Of a stretch of 64,000 nt of DNA, positions 1 through 8,529 are shown piece after piece. Under the pieces are notes generated by a model. It was not told the origin of the DNA, did not search any database, and was given only the letters and a program-made list of their open reading frames with translations. The position numbers were made by a program, and so were the translations under genes. Source of the DNA: Clavibacter sepedonicus. GTDB lineage: Bacteria > Actinomycetota > Actinomycetes > Actinomycetales > Microbacteriaceae. The stretch is from assembly GCF_000069225.1 (NCBI RefSeq), contig NC_010407.1:1364001-1428000 (forward strand), read 5' to 3'. The first letter of the stretch is position 1. Every line of letters begins with the position of its first letter.

Positions 1-41
1 GAGCGTCGGGTGAAGTCGGCGCTATCGGGGACAAGCGTCAT
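1..41 (-). CDS. Possible start of a partial downstream gene
   Basis: An ATG at 41-39 follows the stop of the NAD(P)HX epimerase gene by 13 nt on the same strand and opens a frame that runs off the left edge (first residues MTLVPDSADFTRR). Spacing suggests another operon member. Only a weak GGG precedes it, and 13 codons are too few to name a product. Confidence 0.3.
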   Translation of the reverse strand, partial: MTLVPDSADFTRR

Positions 42-54
42 CCCGGGCGCGTCG

Positions 55-744
55 TCAGCGGGCGGCGCGGGCCACGGGGGTCGCGCCGGAGAGGTCGAGC
101 CCCACGTCCACGAGCTCCACGCGGCCCGCGAGCGCGCGGCCGGGCCCGCGCATGAGGCCGGGCTTGCCCGCGCCGAACGTGACCGTGACGTCGGCGGACA
201 GCACGGTCGGATCCGGCACCTGGCCGTCGTCGCAGCCGACGCCGCTCGGGATGTCGCACGCGACGACCACCGGTCCGCCCGCGCCGAGGATCACCGGGAG
301 GAGCGCGGCCACCACGCGGCGCGCCTCGCCGCGGAGGGCGGGGCTCGCGGTGGTGCCGATGCCGAGGATCCCGTCGACGACGAGCGCCGACGCGCGGGCG
401 AGCGCCGCCACCTCCGCGTCGTCGAGCTCCTCTGCCGGCGTGATGGGCACGCCCGCCTCGGCCGCCCGCGCCGCGGCCCCGTGGATGCGCGACGCCGTGC
501 GGATCACGCGCACGTCGCGCCCGTCCCGCGCGAGGTCGGCCGCGGCGAGCAGCGCGTCGCCGCCGTTGTTCCCCGCGCCGACCAGCACGAGCACGGGTCC
601 GCTCGGCGCCTCGGCGCGGCAGACGCGCGCGAGGCCCGCGGCCGCGACGCGCATGAGCTGCGCGCCGGCGGCGAGCAGCGGGGCCTCGGCGGCGCGGATG
701 TCCGCCGCCGCGTAGCCGTCCGCGATCGATCCGGTCTCGCTCAC
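55..744 (-). CDS. nnrE: NAD(P)H-hydrate epimerase (YjeF N-terminal type)
   Basis: Predicted 229-aa enzyme that epimerises damaged NAD(P)HX so a dehydratase can repair it. The glycine-rich motif LVGAGNNGGDALLAAADLARDG (shown here only as LVGAGNNGGDALL) near residue 50, VVDGILGIGTT, and CDIPSGVGCDDG with VTFGAGKPGL are the YjeF_N signatures. Start chosen at GTG 744 because it overlaps the upstream stop in a GTGA arrangement; longer in-frame extensions upstream lie inside the neighbouring gene. The ADP-dependent dehydratase (NnrD) domain often fused to this family is absent, so repair needs a partner elsewhere. Family is clear; the exact start is inferred. Confidence 0.85.
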   Translation of the reverse strand: MSETGSIADGYAAADIRAAEAPLLAAGAQLMRVAAAGLARVCRAEAPSGPVLVLVGAGNNGGDALLAAADLARDGRDVRVIRTASRIHGAAARAAEAGVPITPAEELDDAEVAALARASALVVDGILGIGTTASPALRGEARRVVAALLPVILGAGGPVVVACDIPSGVGCDDGQVPDPTVLSADVTVTFGAGKPGLMRGPGRALAGRVELVDVGLDLSGATPVARAAR

Positions 745-1556
745 GACGGCGCGATCCGCTCCACCAGCAGGTCCGCCCACGCCCGGTAGACGCGGCCGTA
801 GAGGGTGTCCTCGGGGTTCGGGGCCGTGAACTCGGGGATCCGCCAGGCGGGGAAGGGCACGCTGTCGGCGCGGTTGTGGCGCGCGACGACCCGGCGGGTG
901 CTGCGGTTGAGCGCGTCCGCGTGGCGTCCGACGGGCCCCGCGATGAGCGGCGGCGTGACGGGCGAGATCTCGAGCGGCGGCACCTCCGTGACGAGCACGA
1001 GCGCGTCCGCGGGCATGCGCGCCGTCATCGCGGTGATGCACGCGTCGAGCAGCGACTCCCAGAGCGGCGTGGGCGTGAACCGGATGGCGTCGCCGATGCC
1101 GAGGGCGAGGACGGCCACGTCGGTGCTCGCCCAGGCGGGGAACGCGTCGACGCCGGCGCGCCAGGAGCGCACGGTGAAGTCGGGGAACGCCTGCACCGAC
1201 CAGAACACGCCGCGGCCGGTGCGGACGGTGAGCTTGTGGGCGACCTGCCCGGCGACGCCGAGGTCGTGCGACACGGTCTGGTAGCCCACCGCGGTGCCCT
1301 CGCCCACGACCGCCAGGCCGTACGGATCCGGCCCCGGCAGCGACCCGGTGGGCGAGTCGCGCGGGAAGGTGGCGCGCCGCATCTCGCGGTAGAGCACGCG
1401 GTACTGGAGCCGCCCGATGGTGGCCGACCGGAGCGACGCGAGCGGCCCGGCGGAGAGCGCTCGCGAGCCCGCCGACGGCCGGCCGTCCGGTGCGTCATGC
1501 GGGTCGAGGTCGTCGTCGCGACCCGGTTCGGCGTCCGAGGGCTGTGCGCCGGTCAT
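741..1556 (-). CDS. SGNH/GDSL-hydrolase-like protein, degenerate motifs
   Basis: 271-aa protein directly upstream of, and overlapping by 4 nt, the NAD(P)HX epimerase gene, so the two are probably cotranslated. The central part looks like an SGNH fold: GEGTAVGYQT about residue 85 sits where block I GDS is expected, and VLALGIGDAIRF about residue 150 where block III GxND is expected. Both are altered: no serine follows G-E-G, and Asn is Gly. No signal peptide is visible; the first 40 residues are acidic and low complexity. It may be a non-catalytic relative or use other residues. Function unknown. Confidence 0.6.
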   Translation of the reverse strand: MTGAQPSDAEPGRDDDLDPHDAPDGRPSAGSRALSAGPLASLRSATIGRLQYRVLYREMRRATFPRDSPTGSLPGPDPYGLAVVGEGTAVGYQTVSHDLGVAGQVAHKLTVRTGRGVFWSVQAFPDFTVRSWRAGVDAFPAWASTDVAVLALGIGDAIRFTPTPLWESLLDACITAMTARMPADALVLVTEVPPLEISPVTPPLIAGPVGRHADALNRSTRRVVARHNRADSVPFPAWRIPEFTAPNPEDTLYGRVYRAWADLLVERIAPS

Positions 1557-1625
1557 CGCAGCCCATCCTGTCCGTCGTGACGCCCCCGGAATGGGGACGA
1601 TCGCAGGATATCCCGCGCTCGGGCA

Positions 1626-1655
1626 CCCCCTCCACCTCGCCGGGTGCGGAGGGGG
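1626..1655 (-). terminator. GC-rich hairpin after the LLM oxidoreductase gene
   Basis: CCCCCTCC (1626-1633) pairs with GGAGGGGG (1648-1655) around a 14-nt loop, 17 nt past the stop of the luciferase-like gene on the minus strand. No clear U-tract. A terminator is the simplest reading. Confidence 0.45.
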
Positions 1656-1671
1656 CTGCCGGGACGGCGGA

Positions 1672-2700
1672 TCAGGCCAGGATGTCGCGCACCATGGGCG
1701 CGACGATCGTGCCGTAGCGCTCGATCCCGCCCATCATGCGCTCGTGCGAGAACGGGCCGGCGCTGTACTTGAGGTCGAAGCGCGTGGCGCCGACGGCCTT
1801 CAGGGTCGCGGCGATCTTGCGGGCGACGGTCTCGGGGGATCCGACGTACAGCGAGCCGTGCTCGATCTCCTGCTCATAGGAGGCGCGGGCGAGCGGCGGC
1901 CAGCCGCGGTCCTTGCCGATGCGCGCGTGCATGACCTGGTAGTCGGGGAAGAAAGCCTCGCGCGCCTCGGCGTCGGTCTCGCCGACGTAGCCGGGCGAGT
2001 GGATCCCGACGGGCAGGCGCGGCTGCTCGAGCTGGTCGAGAGCGCGCGCGAACAGGTCGGCGTAGGGGGCGAAGCGGTGCGGCTCGCCGCCGATGATCGC
2101 GAGCATGAGGGGGAAGCCGTGGCGCGCGGCGCGCACGACGGACTCGGGGCTGCCGCCCACGCCGACCCAGGTCTTGATGCGCTTCGCCGTCTTGGGGAAC
2201 ACGTCGTGCTCCGTGAGGCCGGCGCGCGTGGAGCCGGTCCAGGTGACGGGCGTCTCCTTCACGAGCTCGGCGAACAGGCCCAGCTTCTCCTCGAAGAGCC
2301 GCTCGTAGTCGCTCAGCTCGTAGCCGAACAGCGGGAAGGACTCGGTGAAGGATCCGCGGCCGAGGATGACCTCCGCGCGCCCGTCGGACACCGCGTCGAG
2401 CGTCGCGAAGCGCTGGAAGACCCGCACCGGGTCGTCGGAGCTGAGCACGGTGACGGCGGATCCGAGGCGGATGCGCGAGGTCTTCGCGGCGATGGCGGCG
2501 AGCGCGACCTCGGGGGAGGAGATCGCGTAGTCGTCGCGGTGGTGCTCGCCGAGGCCGATGAAGTCGATGCCGACCCGGTCGGCCAGCACGCCCTCGGCGA
2601 CGACGTTGCGGATCACCTCGGCGTAGGGCAGCTCCCGGCCGTCCGGTCCGACCGTGACGTCGCCGAACGTGTCCAGTCCGAGCTCGATCTCCTGCGCCAT
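1672..2700 (-). CDS. LLM-class flavin-dependent oxidoreductase
   Basis: 342-aa protein of the bacterial luciferase-like monooxygenase superfamily (TIM barrel, FMN or F420). Supporting segments: GIDFIGLGEHHRDDYAISSP near residue 43 (EHH motif), IRLGSAVTVLSSDDPVRV near 77, RAEVILGRGSFTESFPLFGY near 107, VGVGGSPESVVRAARHGF near 175, and YVGSPETVARKIA near the C-terminus. Length is usual for the family. It ends a short minus-strand run behind the MFS pump (89-bp gap); substrate unknown. SD is weak (AGGG about 5 nt before ATG 2700). Confidence 0.9.
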   Translation of the reverse strand: MAQEIELGLDTFGDVTVGPDGRELPYAEVIRNVVAEGVLADRVGIDFIGLGEHHRDDYAISSPEVALAAIAAKTSRIRLGSAVTVLSSDDPVRVFQRFATLDAVSDGRAEVILGRGSFTESFPLFGYELSDYERLFEEKLGLFAELVKETPVTWTGSTRAGLTEHDVFPKTAKRIKTWVGVGGSPESVVRAARHGFPLMLAIIGGEPHRFAPYADLFARALDQLEQPRLPVGIHSPGYVGETDAEAREAFFPDYQVMHARIGKDRGWPPLARASYEQEIEHGSLYVGSPETVARKIAATLKAVGATRFDLKYSAGPFSHERMMGGIERYGTIVAPMVRDILA

Positions 2701-2789
2701 GCTGCCCTATCCATGCGAACGTATGCATCTGGGCCAACTGTAGGGGCGGGGTCGGCATTCCCGCGAATCGCGGCGGGCGGCGTGCCGGG

Positions 2790-4229
2790 TCAGCCGACGA
2801 CGGGCTCGGCGCGCGCGATCTCGGTGTCATCGACGCGCGACTCCGGCATCAGCAGCCCCGCGACGACCGTCGCGAGCGCGCACACGCCGACCGCGAGGAA
2901 CACCGCGCCGGACGCGGCGATCACGGCGTCCGGATCCTTCTGGCCGCCGGCCGACTCCGCGAAGATCGCGTTGGCGATGGCGCCGAAGACGGCCACGCCC
3001 ACCGCGCTGCCGATCGAGCGCGCGAAGAGGTTCGCGCCCGTGACGACGCCGCGCTCGCCCCAGCCGACGCTCGACTGCGCGCCGATGAGGCTGGGCGTCG
3101 CGACGAGGCCGAGCCCGAGGCCCACCACGAAGCAGCCGGCCGCGATCCCGGCGAGCGTGGGCGTGCCGGCGAGCAACGAGATGGATCCGGTGCCGACGAT
3201 CGTGAGCGCCATGCCGATGAGCACGGTGCGGCGGAACCCGATGCGGAGGTAGAGGCGGCCGGACAGGGATGCGGAGATCGGCCAGCCGATCGTCAGCGCC
3301 GCCAGCGCGAGGCCGGACACGAGAGGCGTGACGCCGAGGGATCCCTCGAGGTAGGTGGGCACGTAGGAGGTGAGGCCGATGAGGATCGCGCCGACGCCGA
3401 GCGAGACGAGCGTCGTCGTGAGCAGCAGTCGGCGGGAGAAGACCCAGAGCGGCAGCACGGGCTCGGCGGCCCGGCGCTCCACCAGCAGGAACGCGACGAT
3501 CAGCACGGCGCCGATCGCGAACGCGCCGATGCTGGGTGCGGAGTCCCATGCCCAGGCCTGGCCGCCCTCGAGGACCGCGAGGATCAGGAGGCTGAGGCCG
3601 ACCGTGAGGAGCGCGGCGCCGGCGTAGTCGACGCGGTGGCGCGTGCGCTCGATGGACTCGTGGAAGCGGCGGACGATCATCCAGCCGGCGAGGAGGCACA
3701 GCGGCACGTTGACGAAGAAGATCCACCGCCAGGACGCGAACTCGGAGAACACGCCGCCGAGGGTCGGGCCGACGACGCTGGAGACCGCCCACACGCTCGC
3801 GAGGTAGCCCTGCGTCTTCGCGCGCTCGGCGACCGTGTAGATGTCGCCCGCGATGGTGATGGCCATCGGCTGCACGGCACCGGCGCCGAGCCCCTGCAGC
3901 GCGCGGAACGCGATCAGCGCCGGCATGCTCCACGCGAACCCGCACAGCACGGATCCGACGAGGAACAGGCCGATGCCGATGAGGATGATCGGCTTCCGCC
4001 CCACGGTGTCGCTGAGCTTCGCGTAGAGCGGCACCGACACCGCCTGCGCGAGCAGGTAGATGGAGAACAGCCACGGGAACGAGGCGAAGCCGCCGAGGTC
4101 GTCCACGATGGACGGCACCGCGGTGGCGAGGATGGTCGAGTCGATGGCCACGAGGCCCGTCGTCATCATCAGGGCGATGAGGATGGGGCCGCGCTCGGAT
4201 CGGAATCCGACGCCGCTGGTGTCAGTCAT
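2790..4229 (-). CDS. MFS multidrug efflux transporter (DHA2/14-TM type)
   Basis: 479-aa inner-membrane drug:proton antiporter. Residues 15-35 are TM1; LSDTVGRKPIILIGI is the loop 2-3 motif A; FRALQGLGAGAVQPMAITIAGDI is motif C-like in TM5; about 14 hydrophobic segments follow to residue 465. Start set at ATG 4229, preceded by GGGAGG at 6 nt; the open frame continues far upstream through the divergent gene on the other strand, which I treat as GC-driven. It is divergent from gamma-glutamyltransferase with a 100-bp shared promoter region. Substrate cannot be read from sequence. Confidence 0.9.
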   Translation of the reverse strand: MTDTSGVGFRSERGPILIALMMTTGLVAIDSTILATAVPSIVDDLGGFASFPWLFSIYLLAQAVSVPLYAKLSDTVGRKPIILIGIGLFLVGSVLCGFAWSMPALIAFRALQGLGAGAVQPMAITIAGDIYTVAERAKTQGYLASVWAVSSVVGPTLGGVFSEFASWRWIFFVNVPLCLLAGWMIVRRFHESIERTRHRVDYAGAALLTVGLSLLILAVLEGGQAWAWDSAPSIGAFAIGAVLIVAFLLVERRAAEPVLPLWVFSRRLLLTTTLVSLGVGAILIGLTSYVPTYLEGSLGVTPLVSGLALAALTIGWPISASLSGRLYLRIGFRRTVLIGMALTIVGTGSISLLAGTPTLAGIAAGCFVVGLGLGLVATPSLIGAQSSVGWGERGVVTGANLFARSIGSAVGVAVFGAIANAIFAESAGGQKDPDAVIAASGAVFLAVGVCALATVVAGLLMPESRVDDTEIARAEPVVG

Positions 4230-4329
4230 GAGCCTCCCGGGTCGAACGGTGAACGAGCGTGAGGTCGTCGGCATTCCCTCGACGTGCGATCCGTGTGGTC
4301 GACTGGGATCCCCACCGGAAGGACCCCCT
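4230..4329. promoter_or_regulatory. Shared upstream region of MFS pump and gamma-glutamyltransferase
   Basis: 100 bp between divergent starts. SDs are visible for both genes (GGGAGG for the MFS gene; GGAAGGA before the GTG of the transferase). No convincing -10/-35 pair or operator seen. Confidence 0.35.
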
Positions 4330-6141
4330 GTGACGTTCCGCGCGCCCGACGCATTCACCACCCGACCCACGCTCCGCGGCACGTTCGGCATGAGCGCCTC
4401 CACGCACTGGCTCGCCTCCGGCACCGGGCAGGCCGTGCTCGAGCGCGGCGGCAACGCGTTCGACGCGGCGGTCGCGAGCGCCTTCGTGCTGCACGTCGTC
4501 GAGCCGCACCTCAACGGGCCGGGCGGTGACATGACCGCCGTCGTGCACGTCGCGGGGGACGCGGCGCCGAAGCTCCTCATGGGCCAGGGATCCGCGCCCG
4601 CCGCCGCCAGCCCTGAGCGCTTCCGCCAGGAGGGCCTCGACCGCGTGCCCGGCGCGGGAGCGCTCGCCGCCGCCGTGCCCGCCGCGGTTGACGCCTGGCT
4701 GCTGCTCCTCCGCGACCACGGCACGTGGGAGCTCGCCGACGCGTGGGCGTTCGCGATCGGGTACGCGCGCGACGGGCACCCGGTGCTGGAGAGCGTGCGC
4801 CGCACGATCGCGGGCGTGGGCGACCTGTTCCGCGAGCACTGGTCGGCGTCCGCCGCGTTCTGGATGCCGGACGGCGAGGCGCCCGTCGCCGGGTCGCTTG
4901 TGCGGAACCCCGCATGGGCGGCCGCGATGGAGCGGATCCTCGCGGAGGCGTCGACCGCGGCCGGTCCGGACGCGACGCGCGAGCAGCGCATCGAGGCCGC
5001 GCGCACCGTGTGGGCGGAGGGCTTCGTCGCGGAGGAGATGGTGGCGAGCGTGCAGGATCCGCACCGGCACTCCACCGGCGCCGACCACGCGGGGCTGATC
5101 ACCGCCGAGGACCTCGCCTCGTCGCGCGCGTCGTGGGAGGACGCGGTCTCGATCGAGTTCCGCGGGCTGCGGATCTGGAAGACCGATGCGTGGGGCCAGG
5201 GGCCGGCGCTGCTGCAGGCGCTCATGATCCTCGACGGGTTCACGGATGAGGAGATCGACCCGGCGACGGCCGCGGGGATCCACCGCATCAGCGAGGCGCA
5301 GAAGCTCGCGCTGGCCGACCGCGAGGCGTACTACGGCGACGCCGTGCCGGGCGGCGCGCCCCTCGACGTCCTGCTCAGCGCGGAGTACGCGGCCGAGCGG
5401 CGCGCGCTCATCACCGACGAGGCGTCGCACGAGCTGCGGCCCGGACGCGTCGACGGCGTGGAGCCCTTCCTGCCGCCGCTCGTGGTCGAGGGCGACGCGC
5501 CCGCATCCGCCGGCGGCACGGGCGAGCCCACGGTCTCCCGCACGGGCGAGACCCGGGGCGACACCTGCCACCTCGACATCGTCGACCGGTGGGGCAACAT
5601 GATCTCCGCCACGCCCTCCGGCGGCTGGCTGCAGTCGTCGCCGTTCATCCCCGCGCTCGGCTTCTGCCTCGGCACGCGCCTGCAGATGACGTGGCTCGAG
5701 CCCGGCGGACCGTCGTCGCTCGTGCCGGGTCGGCGGCCGCGCACGACGCTCACGCCGACCCTCATCACGCGCGAGGGCGAGCCCGTCGAGGCGCTCGGCT
5801 CGCCGGGCGGCGACCAGCAGGACCAGTGGCAGCTGCCCTACCTGCTGCGCACGATCGTCGGCGGGTTCTCGCCGCAGCAGGCCGTGGACGCGCCGACGTT
5901 CCACACGACGAGCGTCCCCGGATCATTCTGGCCGCGCACCTGGACCCCCGGCGGCCTCGTGGTCGAGGGGCGTGTGGGCGACGACGTGATCGCCGACCTC
6001 CGGGCCCGCGGGCACGAGGTGGAGGTCGTCGGCGACTGGACGCTCGGGCGCCTGTCGGCCGTGACGCGCGATCCCGCCACCGGCCTGCTGGGGGCCGCGG
6101 CCAACCCGCGCGGGGCGCAGGGGTACGCGGTCGGGCGATGA
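4330..6141 (+). CDS. ggt: Gamma-glutamyltransferase family protein
   Basis: 603-aa Ntn-hydrolase precursor. GMSASTHWLASGTGQAVLERGGNAFDAA near residue 20 is the family N-terminus. The autocleavage site is D-T-C-H with nucleophile Thr412 (usual form T-T-H), followed by DRWGNMISATPS, GTRLQMTWL, SSLVPGRRPRTTLTPTL and the GSPGGDQQ loop near residue 495. Start at GTG 4330 follows GGAAGGA by 7 nt; the upstream extension overlaps the divergent gene. No signal peptide, so it is probably cytosolic, unlike the secreted E. coli enzyme. Ends in an ATGA overlap with the SufU-like gene. Substrate may be glutathione-like conjugates or other gamma-glutamyl/acyl compounds; this host family uses mycothiol instead of glutathione. 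Confidence 0.9.
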   Translation: MTFRAPDAFTTRPTLRGTFGMSASTHWLASGTGQAVLERGGNAFDAAVASAFVLHVVEPHLNGPGGDMTAVVHVAGDAAPKLLMGQGSAPAAASPERFRQEGLDRVPGAGALAAAVPAAVDAWLLLLRDHGTWELADAWAFAIGYARDGHPVLESVRRTIAGVGDLFREHWSASAAFWMPDGEAPVAGSLVRNPAWAAAMERILAEASTAAGPDATREQRIEAARTVWAEGFVAEEMVASVQDPHRHSTGADHAGLITAEDLASSRASWEDAVSIEFRGLRIWKTDAWGQGPALLQALMILDGFTDEEIDPATAAGIHRISEAQKLALADREAYYGDAVPGGAPLDVLLSAEYAAERRALITDEASHELRPGRVDGVEPFLPPLVVEGDAPASAGGTGEPTVSRTGETRGDTCHLDIVDRWGNMISATPSGGWLQSSPFIPALGFCLGTRLQMTWLEPGGPSSLVPGRRPRTTLTPTLITREGEPVEALGSPGGDQQDQWQLPYLLRTIVGGFSPQQAVDAPTFHTTSVPGSFWPRTWTPGGLVVEGRVGDDVIADLRARGHEVEVVGDWTLGRLSAVTRDPATGLLGAAANPRGAQGYAVGR

Positions 6142-6671
6142 CGATCGACCGGCAGATCGCGTCGGCGCTCATCGCCGACCACGCGCGGCGGCGCGTGGGG
6201 AGCGACGCGGCGCTGCGGGCGGCTTCCGCGCCCGGGCGGTTCGTCGCCGAGCCCGATGCCGCGACGCCGTCGGCCGGCGTCGTCCTCGGCTCGTCGGAGC
6301 AGCGGAACGCGACGTGCGGCGACGTGGTCGACCTGCGGGTGCTGGCGGTGGATCCCGCGCACCCGTCGGTCGACGCGGGCGCGGCCGTGGATCCCGCCGA
6401 GCCCATCGCCGTCCGCTGGCACGGCCGTGGCTGCACGGTCTCGCAGGCGTCCGCGTCCATGCTCGCCGAGCTCGTCGAGGGCCGGACGGCCGCGGAGGCG
6501 GCGGCGCTCGTCGTCGAGCTGCGCGCGCTGATCCGCTCCCACGAGCTCCTGCCCGGTGCGGAGGACCGCCTCGGCGACGCCTTCGCCCTGGCCGACTCCG
6601 GCCGCTACCCGCTCCGCGGCACGTGCGCGCTGCTCGCGTGGCACGCGCTGGAGGAAGCGCTCGCGCGCTGA
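6138..6671 (+). CDS. SufU-like iron-sulfur scaffold/sulfur-transfer protein
   Basis: 177-aa member of the SufU/IscU family. The three zinc/sulfur cysteines are present: C60 in N-A-T-C-G-D, C99 in GRGCTVSQASASML and C163 in GTCALLAWHAL. It is about 25 residues longer than typical SufU, mainly at the N-terminus and around residue 75. ATG 6138 overlaps the gamma-glutamyltransferase stop (ATGA), implying translational coupling. No sufS/B/C/D genes are nearby, so this is an orphan or second copy; pairing with a gamma-glutamyltransferase is unusual. Confidence 0.8.
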   Translation: MTIDRQIASALIADHARRRVGSDAALRAASAPGRFVAEPDAATPSAGVVLGSSEQRNATCGDVVDLRVLAVDPAHPSVDAGAAVDPAEPIAVRWHGRGCTVSQASASMLAELVEGRTAAEAAALVVELRALIRSHELLPGAEDRLGDAFALADSGRYPLRGTCALLAWHALEEALAR

Positions 6672-6690
6672 GGTGCGATGCGGTCCGCCG

Positions 6691-7314
6691 TCAGATCCGC
6701 CGGTCGACGTCCGCGCCCGTGCTGAGGTCGGCGGCCTCGACGAGCTGCGCGTCGTGGGCGGCCAGGTAGCGGCGCGCTCCCTCGTCGCCGCGCACGGATG
6801 CGGCGAGCGGCGCCCAGTGGTCGCGGCCGAGGAGGGCGGGGTGGCCGGGCCGGCCGCGGAACACGGCCTGGCGGAGCGTCGGCGGTTCCACCGTGGCCGC
6901 GTCGAGCACCCGGCGCACCGTGGCGGCGTCGAGGTCCGGCACGTCGACGGGGACGACGGCGAGCGCGACGGGCGGCGGATCCAGCGCGGCGGCGGCCCGG
7001 AGCGCGGCGCGGAGCGAGGCGGACATGCCGTCGGCCCAGTCGTCGGCGCGGACGACGCCGGCGTCCGCGGCCACCGTCGTGGACCGCAGGAGCGCCTCCG
7101 CGTCGTCCGCCCGCGCGCCGAGCACGACGAGCACGGGGGAGCAGCCGGCCCCGGCGAGCGCGGCGATCGCGGTCGCGAGTCACGGCGTGCCGTCGGGATG
7201 CGCGGCGAGCGCCTTGGGCTGGCCGAACCGGGTCCCCGCGCCGGCGGCGAGCACGACGCCTGCGATGCGCCGGGCCGATCGCCCGTCGTCGTCCGCGTCC
7301 CGTGATCCCGCCAT
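6691..7314 (-). pseudogene. MocA/MobA-like molybdenum cofactor nucleotidyltransferase, in-frame stop
   Basis: Reading from ATG 7314, residues 17-44 give IAGVVLAAGAGTRFGQPKA and HPDGTP, the LAAGxGxRxGxPKA nucleotide-binding signature. Codon 45 (7182-7180) is TGA where the family normally has Trp (P-W-L), then the same frame continues LATAIAALAGAGCSPVLVVLGA to a normal end at 6691. A single TGG to TGA change therefore interrupts a 207-codon gene. The remaining 147-codon frame from 7134 lacks the NTP-binding loop and is unlikely to work. Xanthine dehydrogenase, a cofactor client, is 8 kb away. A sequencing error is the alternative. Confidence 0.85.
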
Positions 7315-7402
7315 CCGCCCATGGTAGGAGCGCGCTCGCCGGACCCCTGCCGCGCCCTCGCCGCGCCCCGCCGCGTCCAGCCGCGCGGCCTACGCTCGAC
7401 GC

Positions 7403-7771
7403 ATGGATCCCGACACTGCGTCCGCGCTCGCCCTCACCCTGTCGCTCGGCGTGCCGGTGCTCGCGATCCTCGTCGCCGTCGTCCTCGTCGTCGCCAAGGC
7501 CCGGGGTTCCGGCTGGGGCTGGTACCTCGTCGGCTGCACGGTCGTCGCGCTGATGCTGGCCCTCGGCCTCGCGATCCTCGCCACCTGGTCGGCGCAGACG
7601 GGGCTTGGCTACCTCGACGAGGGGGTCAGCACGTTCGGGATCGTCCTCATGGGGATCCTCGGCGGTGTCGCCACCTTCGTCGTCGGCGTCATCGCCGGCG
7701 TCGTCGGCCTCATCTCGGCCGCCGTCCGCCAGCGCGATCGCGTGCCGTCCTCCGCGCTCGTCCACGGGTGA
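7403..7771 (+). CDS. Small membrane protein
   Basis: 122 aa with three hydrophobic stretches (about residues 10-32, 42-63 and 78-106) and a short basic tail (RQRDR). No recognised family. Its stop overlaps the next gene's GTG (GTGA), so it is probably translated with the PAP2 phosphatase and may assist it in the membrane; that is inference. Confidence 0.65.
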   Translation: MDPDTASALALTLSLGVPVLAILVAVVLVVAKARGSGWGWYLVGCTVVALMLALGLAILATWSAQTGLGYLDEGVSTFGIVLMGILGGVATFVVGVIAGVVGLISAAVRQRDRVPSSALVHG

Positions 7772-8517
7772 CCCGGCCAGGAGCCGGCCGCGTCGCCCGC
7801 GCCGCCACCGGCGTCGCCACCCGTGTCGGCCCGACCGGGACCTTCGCCGCGTTCCTGATCCTCGGCCTCCTCGTCATCACCGCCGCGTCGAGCCTGTTCG
7901 CGGGCCTCTACGTCGCCGTGATCGACGACGACAGCGTCGCCCTCCTCGACGAGCCCGCGCTGCACCTGGCCATGGACGTCCGCTCGCCGTGGCTCGACAC
8001 CGCCGTCACGATCTTCACGGAGGCCGCGGGCGTCTACGCCGTGCCGATCGTGGGCGTCGCGGTGATCGTCGCGCTCGCGATCCGCCGGCGCCAGTGGGTG
8101 CCGGTCGTGCTCGGGCTCACCGCGGGCGCCGGATCCCTGCTCATGACCGAGGTCGGCAAGGAGCTCGTCGGCCGCGACCGCCCGCCGCGCGCCGACGCCG
8201 TGCCGCCCTACGAGACGTCGCCGTCGTTCCCCTCCGGACACACCCTCAACGCGAGCGTGGTCGCCGGGATCGTCGCCTACCTGCTCGTGCTCCGGCAGAT
8301 GCGGCGAGCCGCGCGCGTGCTCACCTACGTCGTCGCCATCGCCTTCGCCGCCTCCGTGAGCCTCAGCCGCGTCTACCTCGGCCACCACTGGCTCACCGAC
8401 GTCATCGCGGGGTGGCTGCTCGCGCTCGCGTGGCTCGCCCTCATCGTGGTGGCGCATCGGGTGCGGCTGCGGCTGCTGGAGGCGCGCGAGCGGGAGCGCG
8501 ACGACCGCGGCGCGTGA
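7768..8517 (+). CDS. PAP2-family membrane phosphatase
   Basis: 249-aa integral membrane phosphatase. The three phosphatase motifs are intact: KELVGRDRPPR (KX6RP) near residue 131, PSFPSGHT (PSGH) near 153, and SRVYLGHHWLTDV (SRX5HX3D) near 200. Hydrophobic segments at about 15-40, 85-105, 110-125, 160-180, 185-205 and 212-232. Likely dephosphorylates a lipid such as undecaprenyl pyrophosphate or phosphatidate/PGP; the family cannot be told apart by motif alone. Start GTG 7768 overlaps the previous stop. Confidence 0.85.
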   Translation: MTRPGAGRVARAATGVATRVGPTGTFAAFLILGLLVITAASSLFAGLYVAVIDDDSVALLDEPALHLAMDVRSPWLDTAVTIFTEAAGVYAVPIVGVAVIVALAIRRRQWVPVVLGLTAGAGSLLMTEVGKELVGRDRPPRADAVPPYETSPSFPSGHTLNASVVAGIVAYLLVLRQMRRAARVLTYVVAIAFAASVSLSRVYLGHHWLTDVIAGWLLALAWLALIVVAHRVRLRLLEARERERDDRGA

Positions 8518-8529
8518 TCTCCGCGGACG

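Noticed and set aside
2790..5288. 832-codon minus-strand frame as one long MFS protein
   Set aside because: The first 350 codons are Ser/Arg/Pro-rich, lie antisense to gamma-glutamyltransferase, and a good SD precedes the ATG at 4229.
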